A stretch of DNA of 29,817 bases from Paulinella micropora (Eukaryota; Cercozoa; Imbricatea; Euglyphida), in the NCBI GenBank assembly GCA_009731375.1, contig BJOX01000077.1, forward strand, positions 126,961 through 156,777, given 5' to 3'. Below are positions 1-8,915 of the stretch, one piece after another. Every line of letters starts with the position of its first letter. Position 1 is the first letter of the stretch. The notes under the pieces were generated by a model. The model was not told where the DNA came from, ran no database searches, and saw nothing but the letters and a program-made list of their open reading frames with translations. A program made the translations under genes and the position numbers.

Positions 1-85
1 AGAAGAAGAAGAAGAAGAAGAAGAAGAAGAAGAAGAAGAAGAAGAAGAAGAACAACAACAACAACAACAACAGAAAATATAAGAA

Positions 86-118
<33 letters not shown>

Positions 119-205
119 AAAGAAGAGAAAGAAGAAGAAGAAGAAGAACAGAAAAGAGAAGAAGAAGAAGAAGAAGGAGGAGGAGGAGGAGGAGGAGGGG
201 AGAAG

Positions 206-237
<32 letters not shown>

Positions 238-300
238 TGTATGTATGAATGTTTGTATGTTTGTATGTATGCATCTATGTATGTGTGTATATGTATGTAT
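1..300. repeat. GAA/GGA microsatellite followed by TATG repeat
   Basis: A (GAA)n tract with small AAC and GGA interruptions runs to about 232. A TATG/TATT-type tetranucleotide tract follows to about 300. There is no coding signal beyond low-complexity reading frames. Confidence 0.95.
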
Positions 301-524
301 ACGCCGGGGGAGAGTGAGACCCACACACTTGGACACGGGGGAGAGTGAAGACTCACACACTGGCGACGGGTAGGCGGGATCAAGAGAAGGCGGGTAAGTT
401 GGTTGAAGTAGAATTTACGGGAAGTTGTTCAAAGTACGACCACAACACCAAATTTTTTCTCGAGAGGAGGTAGTGGAGCGCCACGTTGTTGCACGTAGAA
501 CGCCAACATTATTGCAAGATTTGA
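301..524. other. Non-coding stretch with a small tandem duplication
   Basis: Two neighbouring copies of a unit of about 33 bp containing CGGGGGAGAGTGA and CACACACT lie at about 304-333 and 337-366. I see no gene here. Confidence 0.6.
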
Positions 525-1290
525 AATGAAAACATATTTCCTGCTCTTGGTGAGTCTTAACTTGAGCCGGAATGATCTTGCTTTTTTTTTTCTTGGGTCT
601 GGCAGCAGAAAACGATGCACAAAAACAAGCCCAAAAACGCTCGTTTCTGGTTGGATTATGAGGCCTATCTGTCCAGCCGGCTGGTGCCATGCCACGAAAA
701 CATTTGCACTATGTTGTTTGCGTGTGGCCTTTCGTTTGCAATGAATTTTGTCTGAGAAAACAGCTCCGTTGTTGCAATCTGAAGATACAGTCTCTGGGTC
801 GGCCATGTCTGAATTTTAGCAAAACTTTGTGCATTGAATGTGCAGTGGAAACCAAAGTATTGTAAACGATTTTATGTTTCCGGCTCTTTCTGAAGCTCAA
901 CTTGAGCCGGAATGCATGTGCTTTGTTGTTTTGTGTATTTGTTTTTATAATAGCAGTGCACAAACCTTTGTCGTTGGCCATGATTGAATTTTAGCCAAGA
1001 TTTGTGCAGTTGGTGTGCAGGGGAAACCAAAGTATTGTAAACGATTTTATGTTTCCGGCTCTTTCTGAAGCTCAACTTGAGCCGGAATGCCTGTGCTTTG
1101 TTGTTTTGTGTATTTGTTTTTATAATAGCTGTGCACAAACCTTTGTCGTTGGCCATGATTGAATTTTTAAATTAGCCAAGATTTGTGCAGTTGGTGTGCA
1201 GTTGATATACAAAAATTGTAAATAATTTTATGTTTTCTTATATTTTTAAAGCTTATATTAAGCAGGAATCATGATGGTTTTTTTTTCCTG
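525..1290 (+). repeat. Diverged tandem repeat, unit about 175 bp
   Basis: The marker CTTGAGCCGGAATG occurs at 561, 901 and 1076, with a decayed form near 1256. The spacings of 340, 175 and 180 suggest one lost marker. The copies at about 848-1022 and 1023-1200 are nearly identical over their whole length. They share the segments AAACCAAAGTATTGTAAACG, TTTATAATAGC and GTTGGCCATGATTGAATTTT. The last copy (about 1201-1290) is strongly decayed. Short reading frames across it repeat with the unit and are not genes. The array lies 5' of the gene at 2023-6406. Confidence 0.85.
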
Positions 1291-1474
1291 TCTGTTCTTC
1301 CAGTAGCACAGCAAAACAATCATGCGTACAGACATATGTGTATACATAGACTCATTTACACTTTCTTCTTCTTATTATTATTATTCTTATTCTTGTTCTT
1401 TTTTTTTTCTCTGCTCCTCCTCCTCCTCGTCCTTCTTCTTTTTCCTGTTCTTCTTCTCCTTTCCTTTTTATTAT

Positions 1475-1520
<46 letters not shown>

Positions 1521-1701
1521 GATGGCGTTTCTTGTGTTTTTTGTTTGTTTAGCAGTTGTATAGTCAACCGCAATCCTCATCGAGCAGCACGTCATCAGCC
1601 TGGTTCAAACCAGGCCTGGTTCTCTCTCTTTCTCTCTTCCTCTCTTTCTCTCTCTCTTACTCTTTCTTTTTTTCTCTATGTTTGCTTCTTCTTCTTTTTC
1701 T

Positions 1702-1733
<32 letters not shown>

Positions 1734-2014
1734 TTCTTCTTCTTCTTCTTCTTCTTCTTCTTCTTCTTCTTCTTCTTCTTCTTCTTCTTCTTCTCCTTCT
1801 TCTTCGTGATCTACATTATACATGCTCAACAACCAACCCCGCCCCCCCTCCCCCCACCCACATGTATATGTATTGTTCTGTCTAGTTCCATTTACATTTC
1901 TCTCCTACCCAAACGCCGTCCCTGTTTGTCTTCACTCGCGTGAAACGTCAGAAAATGATGTTTTTGTTTTTTCTTAATTGTTTCTAATTGTTTCTGTCTT
2001 GATTTTTTTTTTAG
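1291..2014. repeat. Pyrimidine microsatellites (TTA/CTT, CTA, CT) upstream of the gene
   Basis: CTT/TTA tracts lie at about 1362-1470, (CTA)n at about 1473-1520, (CT)n at about 1619-1675 and a long (CTT)n at about 1686-1805. Between and after them is unremarkable sequence. The stretch ends in a T-rich tract and TTTTAG at 2014, which reads as a 3' splice site. The gene may therefore have an upstream, probably untranslated, exon that I cannot place. Confidence 0.85.
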
Positions 2015-2022
2015 GTGTGGTC

Positions 2023-5000
2023 ATGTCCAGTATGTTGCACACCGCCAGGAAGGCACCGATATCTGTAAGATATTTGGAAGGAAAAGGCGGTGTTGGTGTC
2101 TTCGCAGACACGGCGCTGCCTGCTGGCTTCGCTCTGGGAGAGTTGGGCCCTGGCGGAATTCCTTTGGGACCGGACACTGACGCTGTTTTCGCACAGCACT
2201 ACACCATGAAAGTTTACAATACTCTATGTGTTGGGATGCAGCCTATCGACTTCATAAGCAAAAACAGCAGGAATCCTATGCATTTACTCAACAGCGCTTG
2301 TGTTGCTTTCAACGGCCGGACCAGATCGTCTAATGCCAAGGTGTGCAAGCTGGATCAAGTAGTGAGACTGACACATGAAGTCGGCAAGAACCAGCAAATT
2401 TTTCTCACGTACCGAGAGAACCCAAACTTGTCAGTAACTACTAGCCCCAGCGATGGACATCCTGACTGGATGAAGGACGCTGCATCGTTCAAACTCGGGA
2501 AAACTATTCCTGTGTGGGCACTTGACAGGGCGGAAGGGCGCCAGCTTTTTTTTATTGTGCCTCCAGATGAATATCCATTGCCTCCGAAGTCAATTTCACT
2601 GTCGTCGTCCGAGAAGGAAGCACTCATCCGAAGCTTGTCTGTCAGTATTCAGCCGCTGACAAAGTCAGTTTCGATGAGTGAGGAGAAAAAGCTCAAACTT
2701 TTGGAGAGTCTCAGCGATGAGCTTACAGTTCCTTGCGACTCTGGCAACAGCTTGAAGCGGCAGTCATCTGATACAACTGTTATTCTTGAGCGCGCATCTA
2801 GTTCAACGGTCAGAATAATTCTTGCGCCCGTGTCAATCTAAGGATTTTTTTGTTTGCTATTATTGTTGTCCAGATCACTCCATATGATCGGGGAGCATGG
2901 TCGAGCACCATCGCGTTCGGAGACGGGCAGTCTGCTATGTTTGCCTACAATGCAGTTGTGAAGGGAGAAAGGGTAGCTGCTATCTCTCTCTCTCTCTCTG
3001 TCTCTCTCTCTGACACATATGCATAAAAACCTTTAAAATTACAGGCTACTGATATGCACACGGTTTTGCCTGCCCCGGACTCAGATTCTTCCGCCCCGGA
3101 CTCTGATTCCAGCTCAGTTCACACGGACGAGGGTCACGCGCATACGAGGCTGTTTGTCCCCACAGGAACTCCCGAGGTCACTAATTCCAAAGCTATACTC
3201 ACATACATTTCTTTCTCGCTTTCAATTTCTGATTCTTACATCGCATGATCCATTACTACAGGGAATTGAAGGAATCATGGCTGAGTGGGAAGAAGATCCC
3301 AGCAATACGGATGGTGGTTCTGAGCGGAGTTCGACTGGCGCACTGCCGCCTTTCCGCCCCGCCTACAACGTCGATGAAGTCAAGGAATCACACCTGCCTT
3401 TGTACGTCAGCATGAAGCTGACTGTTCCGCGTGTTGTACGGCCGAGAGCGGACCCACTTCGACCATACCGCATGAAAAGCCGAAATCAGCGCGAGGCCCC
3501 ATTGCAGCGGCCTGCTGCTTTTGCGAAATATTTGGGTATGACGTATGGCGAGCTCGAGCACATTGTTCAATCAGTGTGTTGTGCGAAATGGAAATGTTAT
3601 TCTTTCATTGACACACGTGAGGTGATGGAGGCGAGAGCAAAGACATGCTCTATTTCCTTAGAAGAGCTCTATACCTGGGTTCACAGCCAATTGGAAGCTA
3701 TGTCGACACCCTCCGGCTCTGTCCAGTACTTCTTTCAGACTGAGGAGGTTTGTAAAGAAATGTGGCAGCGAATATTTGCTATCGGGGACGCTGTGCTGGC
3801 AAGGGCACGCAGGCTTCTCGACAACAACGCCTCAGTCTACATCAAACTGAACAGTACCCAAGCTGAGGTTTCCGACATTGTCTCGATTCTGCTTTGTGAG
3901 CGCTTTTCCATCGACCCGGAAATCTGTACCGACGGCAAATGGAAGATTCAGGAAATGGCATCCGACGCGGGAGTTCATCGGTACGTTCGAGAACATTGGA
4001 AGGAGGCGTGTCAGCGGTTTGGTGGTTCTCAGCGAGTTAATCATCTACAGCCGCCTGACGATAATACCATCAACGAAGTATGGCGCACAGACTACAAACA
4101 TGTCACGCTCATGCGAGGTACAATCTATTTCCATTTCTCTGTGCTAATTTCATTCTTGTTTGCTCGTTTGCTTTCTTCGGCCGTCACATCTGTCTTTATT
4201 TGTTTTGTTATCACATTTAGCGGGTGATTTCTCTAAGGACGATATCTGCACCGAACTTGCGGCCGAGCACGCCAGGGGTTTCAAGAGTACAGCCGAGGCT
4301 CAAGATTGGCGCCGGCGCAATCAGCTGCACCACAAGGTAAATTGTTTCTCTCCATCACGCAATACTCATATCAATCGTATGATTTAGATGCACAGAAAGG
4401 TCCGCCTGGAAGCATGGCAGAAAAAAAAAAGCGCTCCTCATGACCAGCATTCGTTGGTCATTTCGACTGACATGAAGCCCCCGGTGAAGATTCCGTCATG
4501 TCGCCGACGTTCCAAGGATTTCAAAGGCAAAATGGTATTCCGCCTTTGCATCGGGATGACAACGTGCCACACTACTGACACGCACTTTATTTTCGCCTAT
4601 TTGGAGGGGGCAGTGGACAAGGGTGTTAACAGTAACATCACGATGCTTGCCGCTATGATTCACTGGGAGCTATGGCAGGCCAAGACAATGCCTGCCTGGA
4701 AACTGAACTTGTACTGGGACGGCGCCGGAGACAACGTGGCATGGCCGATGCTGGGATTCGGCTGTCATGTTGTGGCCAACGACGTGTACGGTGAGTTTCA
4801 GAGTAATCGTATGGTCAAGGGGCACGGCCACGATGGCGATGACCAGGACTTCAGAGTCATGCAAATAGGGTGGAACACGACCTTTCTTACCACCAATCTC
4901 GCTCAAGCGCTACTCAAACTCTTGCTGGCCTTTAAAACGAAGAGGGAGCGATACGTGATTATGCTCCTGACTTGTAACTACGACTGGCAAACCCTCTACA

Positions 5001-5192
5001 GTCCGTGTATGAACAAACACTTCAAGAACTACGCTAGACCCTTGGCCTGGCGCATCCGCAAAACGGAACCCGGCGCTCTGCCGACTGCGGAAGTCAAGAC
5101 GTGGGGCGCCGCTCAGCCGGAGTGGCATGGGGTCAACGATGACCCGAAGGGGGATCCCATCAAGCTTTTTGTTAATCGCCCCGGTCAGACCG

Positions 5193-5230
<38 letters not shown>

Positions 5231-6406
5231 CTATCATTTTCATCGCGCAACTTGATTTTATACTTGTTTGAACTTTTTCTTGTCTTGCAGCGAGCAATTT
5301 GCCTCCAAAGCTGCCCGTTGGTGCTTTTGTCAACCCTCGCTTGAAGAAGGACATTCGCACTCTGGCCAAGTACCAATCTGCACAGGAGAGAGAGTGGGTT
5401 GAGGAAATGCTACAGGCCAAAAACCTCACTCGAATTTACTTTGACGGTGCATATGGCGATGGCGGCCTTCCCGGCCGCCCAGCTCACATGGAGTGTGTCG
5501 ACGCTACGGGGAAGGTATGGCGAGTTGAGCTGCGTGTTGTCGACGAACTACCGTCCAATTGGATGGAGTTGCCCCCACAACGAGCGGAAAAAATCCAAGC
5601 ACTTCACCAGTTGACTCCGGAGGAGCTCCAGTCCTTGCCCCGTACATACTTTTGCAATGATCGGAACCCGCCGGCTCATCCGCCATGGCGAGGGGCCCGG
5701 GAGCTGACAGCCGACGAAAGGCTGGCACAAGATATTGCTTTCGGAAACACCACTGAGCCATGGAGGAAGGTGTCACTGCTTCTTCAGGAGTGCTCCGACA
5801 AGGAGGCTTTTCAGGCTAAGCACATGGTTGTGAAGGAGCTTAAGCAGTGGCTGCGGCTACACGGTGTGGCAAGCCAAAACGCCGACCGCAAGCAATTCCT
5901 CAAGCCGAAGCTAGTCGATCTTGCATGGGAACATTTTCAAGTCTGTGCGTGCGGACTGGAGGAGCACGACGATGAGAAAGCGCCTCCCGCGGTCCAGCCA
6001 GAACCTGACCCTGAAGGTACTTGTTTTGTGTCGCTTCCCATAGTATGTAGGATATGATGTCGTAGGGGCAGCCCTTGCAAGCGGAATCGTCCGTGGACGC
6101 GGAGGCAATCGCGCGAGGGGACGGCGACGAGGACGCCGTGCCGCAGGCAGTGGCAGAGGTCGCGCTCAAAAGCGAGCGCAAGGGGCACAAGCAAGTGAAC
6201 AGCACGTTGCTGGCAGAGGTCGCGCCCACAAGCGGGCGCGACGACCAAGTGTTCAACACCCTGGTTCCTGGCCCTGGAAATGCCCAACTTGTGGGTTTTT
6301 GAACGAAGAAGGAGGCGATGTCTGCGAGCTCTGTAATTGGCCGGACCCTGTCTCCGGCATGGAGGGTACCACTGACTCCGATGACGACGATGAGCCGTTA
6401 GCATAG
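2023..6406 (+). CDS. Eight-exon gene: SET-like, DUF7869-like transposase core, SAP-like, RanBP2 zinc finger
   Basis: Exons read as 2023-2808, 2874-2972, 3045-3176, 3262-4117, 4221-4336, 4388-5183, 5291-6016 and 6066-6406. All seven introns (49-107 nt) are GT-AG with matching phases, and the spliced frame is open for 1283 codons to TAG. Residues 14-135 resemble a SET fold. Residues 440-510 hold C445, C446, C451 and a later V-C (C503), as seen ahead of DUF7869 cores. Residues 685-925 carry the DUF7869-like pattern: D691, D774-G-A-G-D-N and G808-H-G-H-D-G-D-D-Q. Residues 1107-1143 look like a SAP helix pair. Residues 1179-1240 are RG-rich, and residues 1241-1260 form a RanBP2-type finger. DUF7869 proteins are thought to be transposase-derived with an RNase H-like fold, so binding or cutting nucleic acid is inferred, not shown. 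The start is the first ATG after a 3' splice site; M4 at 2032 is an alternative. It could instead be a domesticated host gene. Confidence 0.78.
2062..2427 (+). other. SET-like region of the gene (exon 1)
   Basis: The region begins with GGVGVFA followed by 'lpaGfalGElgPGG', the layout of the first SET strand pair (Gx(G)VFA...I..G). Residues 87-93 read HLLNSAC, where active SET domains have RFxNHSCxPN. Residues 124-132 (QQIFLTYRE) match the final GEEIxxxYG strand. The order and spacing fit SET, but the His of NHSC and the exact GE(E/Q)I motif are changed. Methyltransferase activity is therefore doubtful. A binding-only or decayed domain is equally likely. Confidence 0.5.
4460..5183 (+). other. 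DUF7869-like core (probable RNase H-fold transposase relative)
   Basis: Exon 6 carries the landmarks in order. They are STDMKPP (D691), a K-x-VNSN segment (residues 740-746, compare the K-D-S-N of the family), LYWDGAGDN (D774, D778, N779), KGHGHDGDDQDF (residues 807-818) and YDW at 861-863. In DUF7869 proteins the matching positions are usually written as D..., (D)N..(E)NKN and GHTHEDIDQ.F. The second His and the acidic cluster are present here, so the site could still bind metal. This is motif matching by eye from knowledge of the family. Confidence 0.65.
5192..5225 (+). repeat. Poly-T run inside intron 6
   Basis: A run of more than 30 T starts about eight bases after the GTCAGA donor of the intron 5184-5290. 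Unspliced reading would give a meaningless polyphenylalanine end. Splicing removes it and joins G|CG in phase. Confidence 0.9.
5824..5937 (+). other. SAP-like helix-extended-loop-helix region
   Basis: Residues 1107-1143 read as two amphipathic helices. The first holds V-x-E-L-K-x-W-L and is followed by H-G-V. The second has K-x-x-L-x-x-x-L-V-D-L-A. This is the layout of SAP domains, which bind AT-rich or scaffold DNA. It lies between the transposase-like core and the RG-rich tail, where a DNA-binding aid would be expected. Short helical motifs are easy to over-call. Confidence 0.45.
6066..6406 (+). other. Last exon: RG-rich tract, RanBP2-type zinc finger, acidic tail
   Basis: After the 49-nt phase-1 intron 6017-6065 the frame reads an Arg/Gly-rich tract that includes two related GRGRA-x-KRA units. 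A perfect W-x-C-x2-C-x3-N-x6-C-x2-C finger follows, with W1241, C1243, C1246, N1250, C1257 and C1260. The protein ends in DSDDDDEPLA. RanBP2-type fingers bind single-stranded RNA or ubiquitin, and RG tracts bind nucleic acid. The exon lacks its own start codon in this frame, so ORF-based annotation misses it. Confidence 0.8.
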
Positions 6407-6552
6407 CAGGTCAAACGCTTTTGCAACCAGGTATTGAACTTGTTTTGCTTTCCTTGTCTTATACATATCATTATGTGCTTGTGCAGTAGACTCAACAGCG
6501 CGAGTGCCCCTATCTAGTGATTTGTACTTGATCTGACTACCAAAAAAAAACA
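6407..6552. other. Presumed 3' flank/UTR of the gene
   Basis: The sequence after the TAG is AT-richer and ends in an A9 run at about 6542. No AATAAA is seen close to the stop. The poly(A) site is unknown. Confidence 0.5.
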
Positions 6553-6860
6553 GCCGCTTATGCCGTTTTGTGCCTTCACTTTTTTGTCGGTGCCCAAGTC
6601 AAGGCACAAAGTCATTCAATATGACTGTCAATGATGAAATTTTAGCTAGTATTTCTAATTTAGTAGTTATATATCAATTGCCTGCCATATTGCGCCGCTT
6701 ATGCCGCTTTGTGCCTTCACTTTTTTGTCGGTGCCTTGACTTGGGTTAGCGTTCGCTGTGTGACAGCACGCACGCCCAAGTCAAGTCACAAAGTCATTCT
6801 ATATGGCTGACAATAAGTGAAATGTCAGGAAATAATGATAATTTAGTAATTATATCGATT
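6553..6860 (+). repeat. Direct repeat pair, about 141 bp apart, with a hairpin in copy 2
   Basis: Both copies open with GCCGCTTATGCCG, then TTTGTGCCTTCACTTTTTTG and TCGGTG. They later share ACAAAGTCATTC and AATTTAGTA followed by TTATAT and a TCGATTG- or TCAATTG-like end. Copy 1 starts at 6553 and copy 2 at 6694. Copy 2 has an extra hairpin: GTGCCTTGACTTGGG at 6731-6745 pairs with 6775-6789, with one mismatch. Copy 1 keeps only the right arm. Confidence 0.85.
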
Positions 6861-7320
6861 GTTTGCCCTTTTACGCTGATTTTGTAGCAGAGGACGCACA
6901 ACTATGCTCTGACTTGGGTGTAGTTGTGTAGTACACTGCTGAGTCAGTGCAAGTCTGCGCCCGTGGCTCCAAGTCCGTAAACATTCTTAGAATGAGATCA
7001 GACTGCAATAGTAAATAGTTGCAAACATTAAAAACATGTTTTCCTGCATCGCCCTTGAATTTGCTATCAAAACCCGCTGATTTGACATGTACGAAAACTC
7101 GAAAAATACGTATGTCAGACAGGTCCGGACCGCCCTCCGGAGTACTGTTGAAGTGAAGTCAAAGTCAGTCTAAATTAATAAAAACATGTTTTAATATCGT
7201 TTTAATAAGTTTTCCTAGCATCGGCATCGTTTCTACACGTATCCTGAGAGTTTTGAAAAAACCAGCCAAAACCTTAGAAAATTTGGGAAAAAATGGGATC
7301 CCAAAGTTACGCGATTCCTT
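6861..7320. other. Intergenic sequence, no gene seen
   Basis: Mostly unique sequence. A short repeat holding AAAAACATGTTTT occurs at about 7028 and 7180. There is a small GC palindrome (TCCGGAC...CCGGA) at about 7122-7140. An AATAAA lies at 7177-7182, but it is 770 bp past the nearest stop, so I do not assign it to a gene. Confidence 0.6.
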
Positions 7321-7394
7321 TGTTAGAGAGAGAGAGAGAGAGAGAGAGAGCGCCGAGAGAGAGAGAGAGAGAGAGCCACTCTTCTTGTGTGTGC

Positions 7395-7440
<46 letters not shown>

Positions 7441-7452
7441 ACGAGAGAGCAA

Positions 7453-7544
<92 letters not shown>

Positions 7545-7693
7545 GAGTGTGTGTGAGAGAGAGAGAGAAAGAGAAAGAGAAAGAGAGATACAGAGAGAGA
7601 GAGAGAGAGACAGAGAGAGAGAGAGAGAACGAGAGAGAGTGTACGTGTGTGTGTGTGTGAGAGAGAGAGAGAAAGAGTGAAAGAGTGAAAGAA

Positions 7694-7744
<51 letters not shown>

Positions 7745-7757
7745 AAGAGAGAGATGA
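7321..7757. repeat. GA/GT dinucleotide array
   Basis: Alternating (GA)n blocks and shorter (GT)n blocks with GAAA interruptions. Long open frames on both strands are low-complexity (Arg-Glu or Ser-Leu) and not genes. Confidence 0.97.
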
Positions 7758-8070
7758 GAGATGAGGTGGCGCTTGGCACCAGGGATATATTACCTTCCGT
7801 GGTTGGCGTTTGCTTGCGGTCACATTACGTCCGCTCGTCCTGGATTTTTTGGCAGGCTCAGCATGCTCCCCCTCTTCGTTTTTTTCTTGTTTATGCTTGC
7901 TTTTTCGGGGGGGGGGGGGGCATGNNNNNNNNNNCAGTACGATCGCGACGTCGACCTAATTTGTAAGCAAACAGAATTCGCATTGGCACAAGGTATGAAA
8001 ACTGACACCAATTGCAATTGCAAACGACACTACGAACAAGACACGACAAGACAGGAGAGCTTATAATTAT
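7758..8070. other. Unique non-coding stretch with a 10-N gap
   Basis: No gene is visible. The gap at 7925-7934 follows a run of about 13 G. It marks an assembly join of unknown true size. Confidence 0.6.
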
Positions 8071-8116
8071 GAAATTTAGCGCTCAAGTGCATATAAGCGC
8101 TTGAGCGCTAAATTTC
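8071..8116. repeat. Perfect 17-bp inverted repeat (hairpin)
   Basis: GAAATTTAGCGCTCAAG at 8071-8087 is the exact reverse complement of 8100-8116, with a 12-base loop. It sits at the left edge of the tandem duplication that follows. Confidence 0.9.
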
Positions 8117-8445
8117 AAAGCGATCAGGGTTGTTGTTGGAAAATTTTTGACACGAACAACCACAAAGCAAACAGCAATCCCCCAAGCAAACAGCAATCAC
8201 GACAGGTAAGCACTAGCAATCACGACAGCGACAGCAATGCACGACTGTTGGTCATGCAAGAAACGGATATGCACTTTTCAAAGCGAGCAGGGTTGTTCTT
8301 GGAAAATTTTGGACTGTGGGCCACCAGCGACCCCAAAGCAAACAACAATCCCCCAAGCAAACAGCAATCACGACAGGTAAACAATTAGCAATCACGACAG
8401 CGACAGCAATGCACGAGTGTTGGTCATGCAAGCAACGGGGTTGGT
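8117..8445 (+). repeat. Tandem duplication, unit about 163 bp
   Basis: The copies begin AAAGCGATCAGGGTTGTT at 8117 and AAAGCGAGCAGGGTTGTT at 8279. Both contain CAATCCCCCAAGCAAACAGC, CAATCACGACAGGTAA, AGCGACAGCAATGCACGA and GTTGGTCATGCAAG. Within each unit CAAGCAAACAGCAATCACGACAG-type words recur. No convincing protein is encoded. Confidence 0.85.
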
Positions 8446-8865
8446 AACGGCTTTTGTGCAGTCAAAAGTGTCCGGCTCATCAGGCTTTTCGGAAGTTGCA
8501 AGTGTCCGGCCCATAAAAAAACAGTTGTTGGGTCGGTCTTGTGTGTTTGTTTGTTTGTTTCTTTCTTTTTTGGGGGGGGGGTTACAGAAGGACATACATA
8601 CATACATACATAAATACATAAATACATACAAGCACACATACATACATACCAGCATACATGCATACATACATAATTATAAATACATACATACATACATGTA
8701 TATAAATACACACACACACACACCTATATATATATATATAAACATAATTATAAATACAGGAATATATACATACATACATAAATACATACAGACATACATA
8801 CATAAATACATGCATACATATATACATACGTACATACATACATACATACGTATGTATATATAAAT

Positions 8866-8896
<31 letters not shown>

Positions 8897-8915
8897 CGCA
8901 CACACACACATATAT
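8446..8915. repeat. CATA/TA/CA microsatellite block
   Basis: A short unique stretch ends in a G run at about 8571-8580. Then come (CATA)n with AAATA variants from about 8592, (TA)n at about 8724-8742, and (CA)n/(TA)n to 8915. It abuts the transposase-like exon. Confidence 0.9.

Noticed and set aside
429-1156. Minus-strand frames of 90-125 residues upstream of the gene
   Set aside because: They repeat with the ~175-bp tandem unit and show no conserved domain, so they are products of the repeat.
1322-1832. Long open frames of poly-Tyr, poly-Ser, poly-Phe and poly-Glu on both strands
   Set aside because: They are translations of CTA and CTT repeats, with no mixed-composition protein around them.
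3388-6495. Antisense and alternate-frame frames over the eight-exon gene
   Set aside because: They are shadows of the sense exons, which have matching splice phases and recognisable motifs.
7165-7823. Frames of 135-204 residues rich in Arg-Glu or Ser-Leu
   Set aside because: They are the GA/GT array read in different frames, open only because the repeat has no stop codon.
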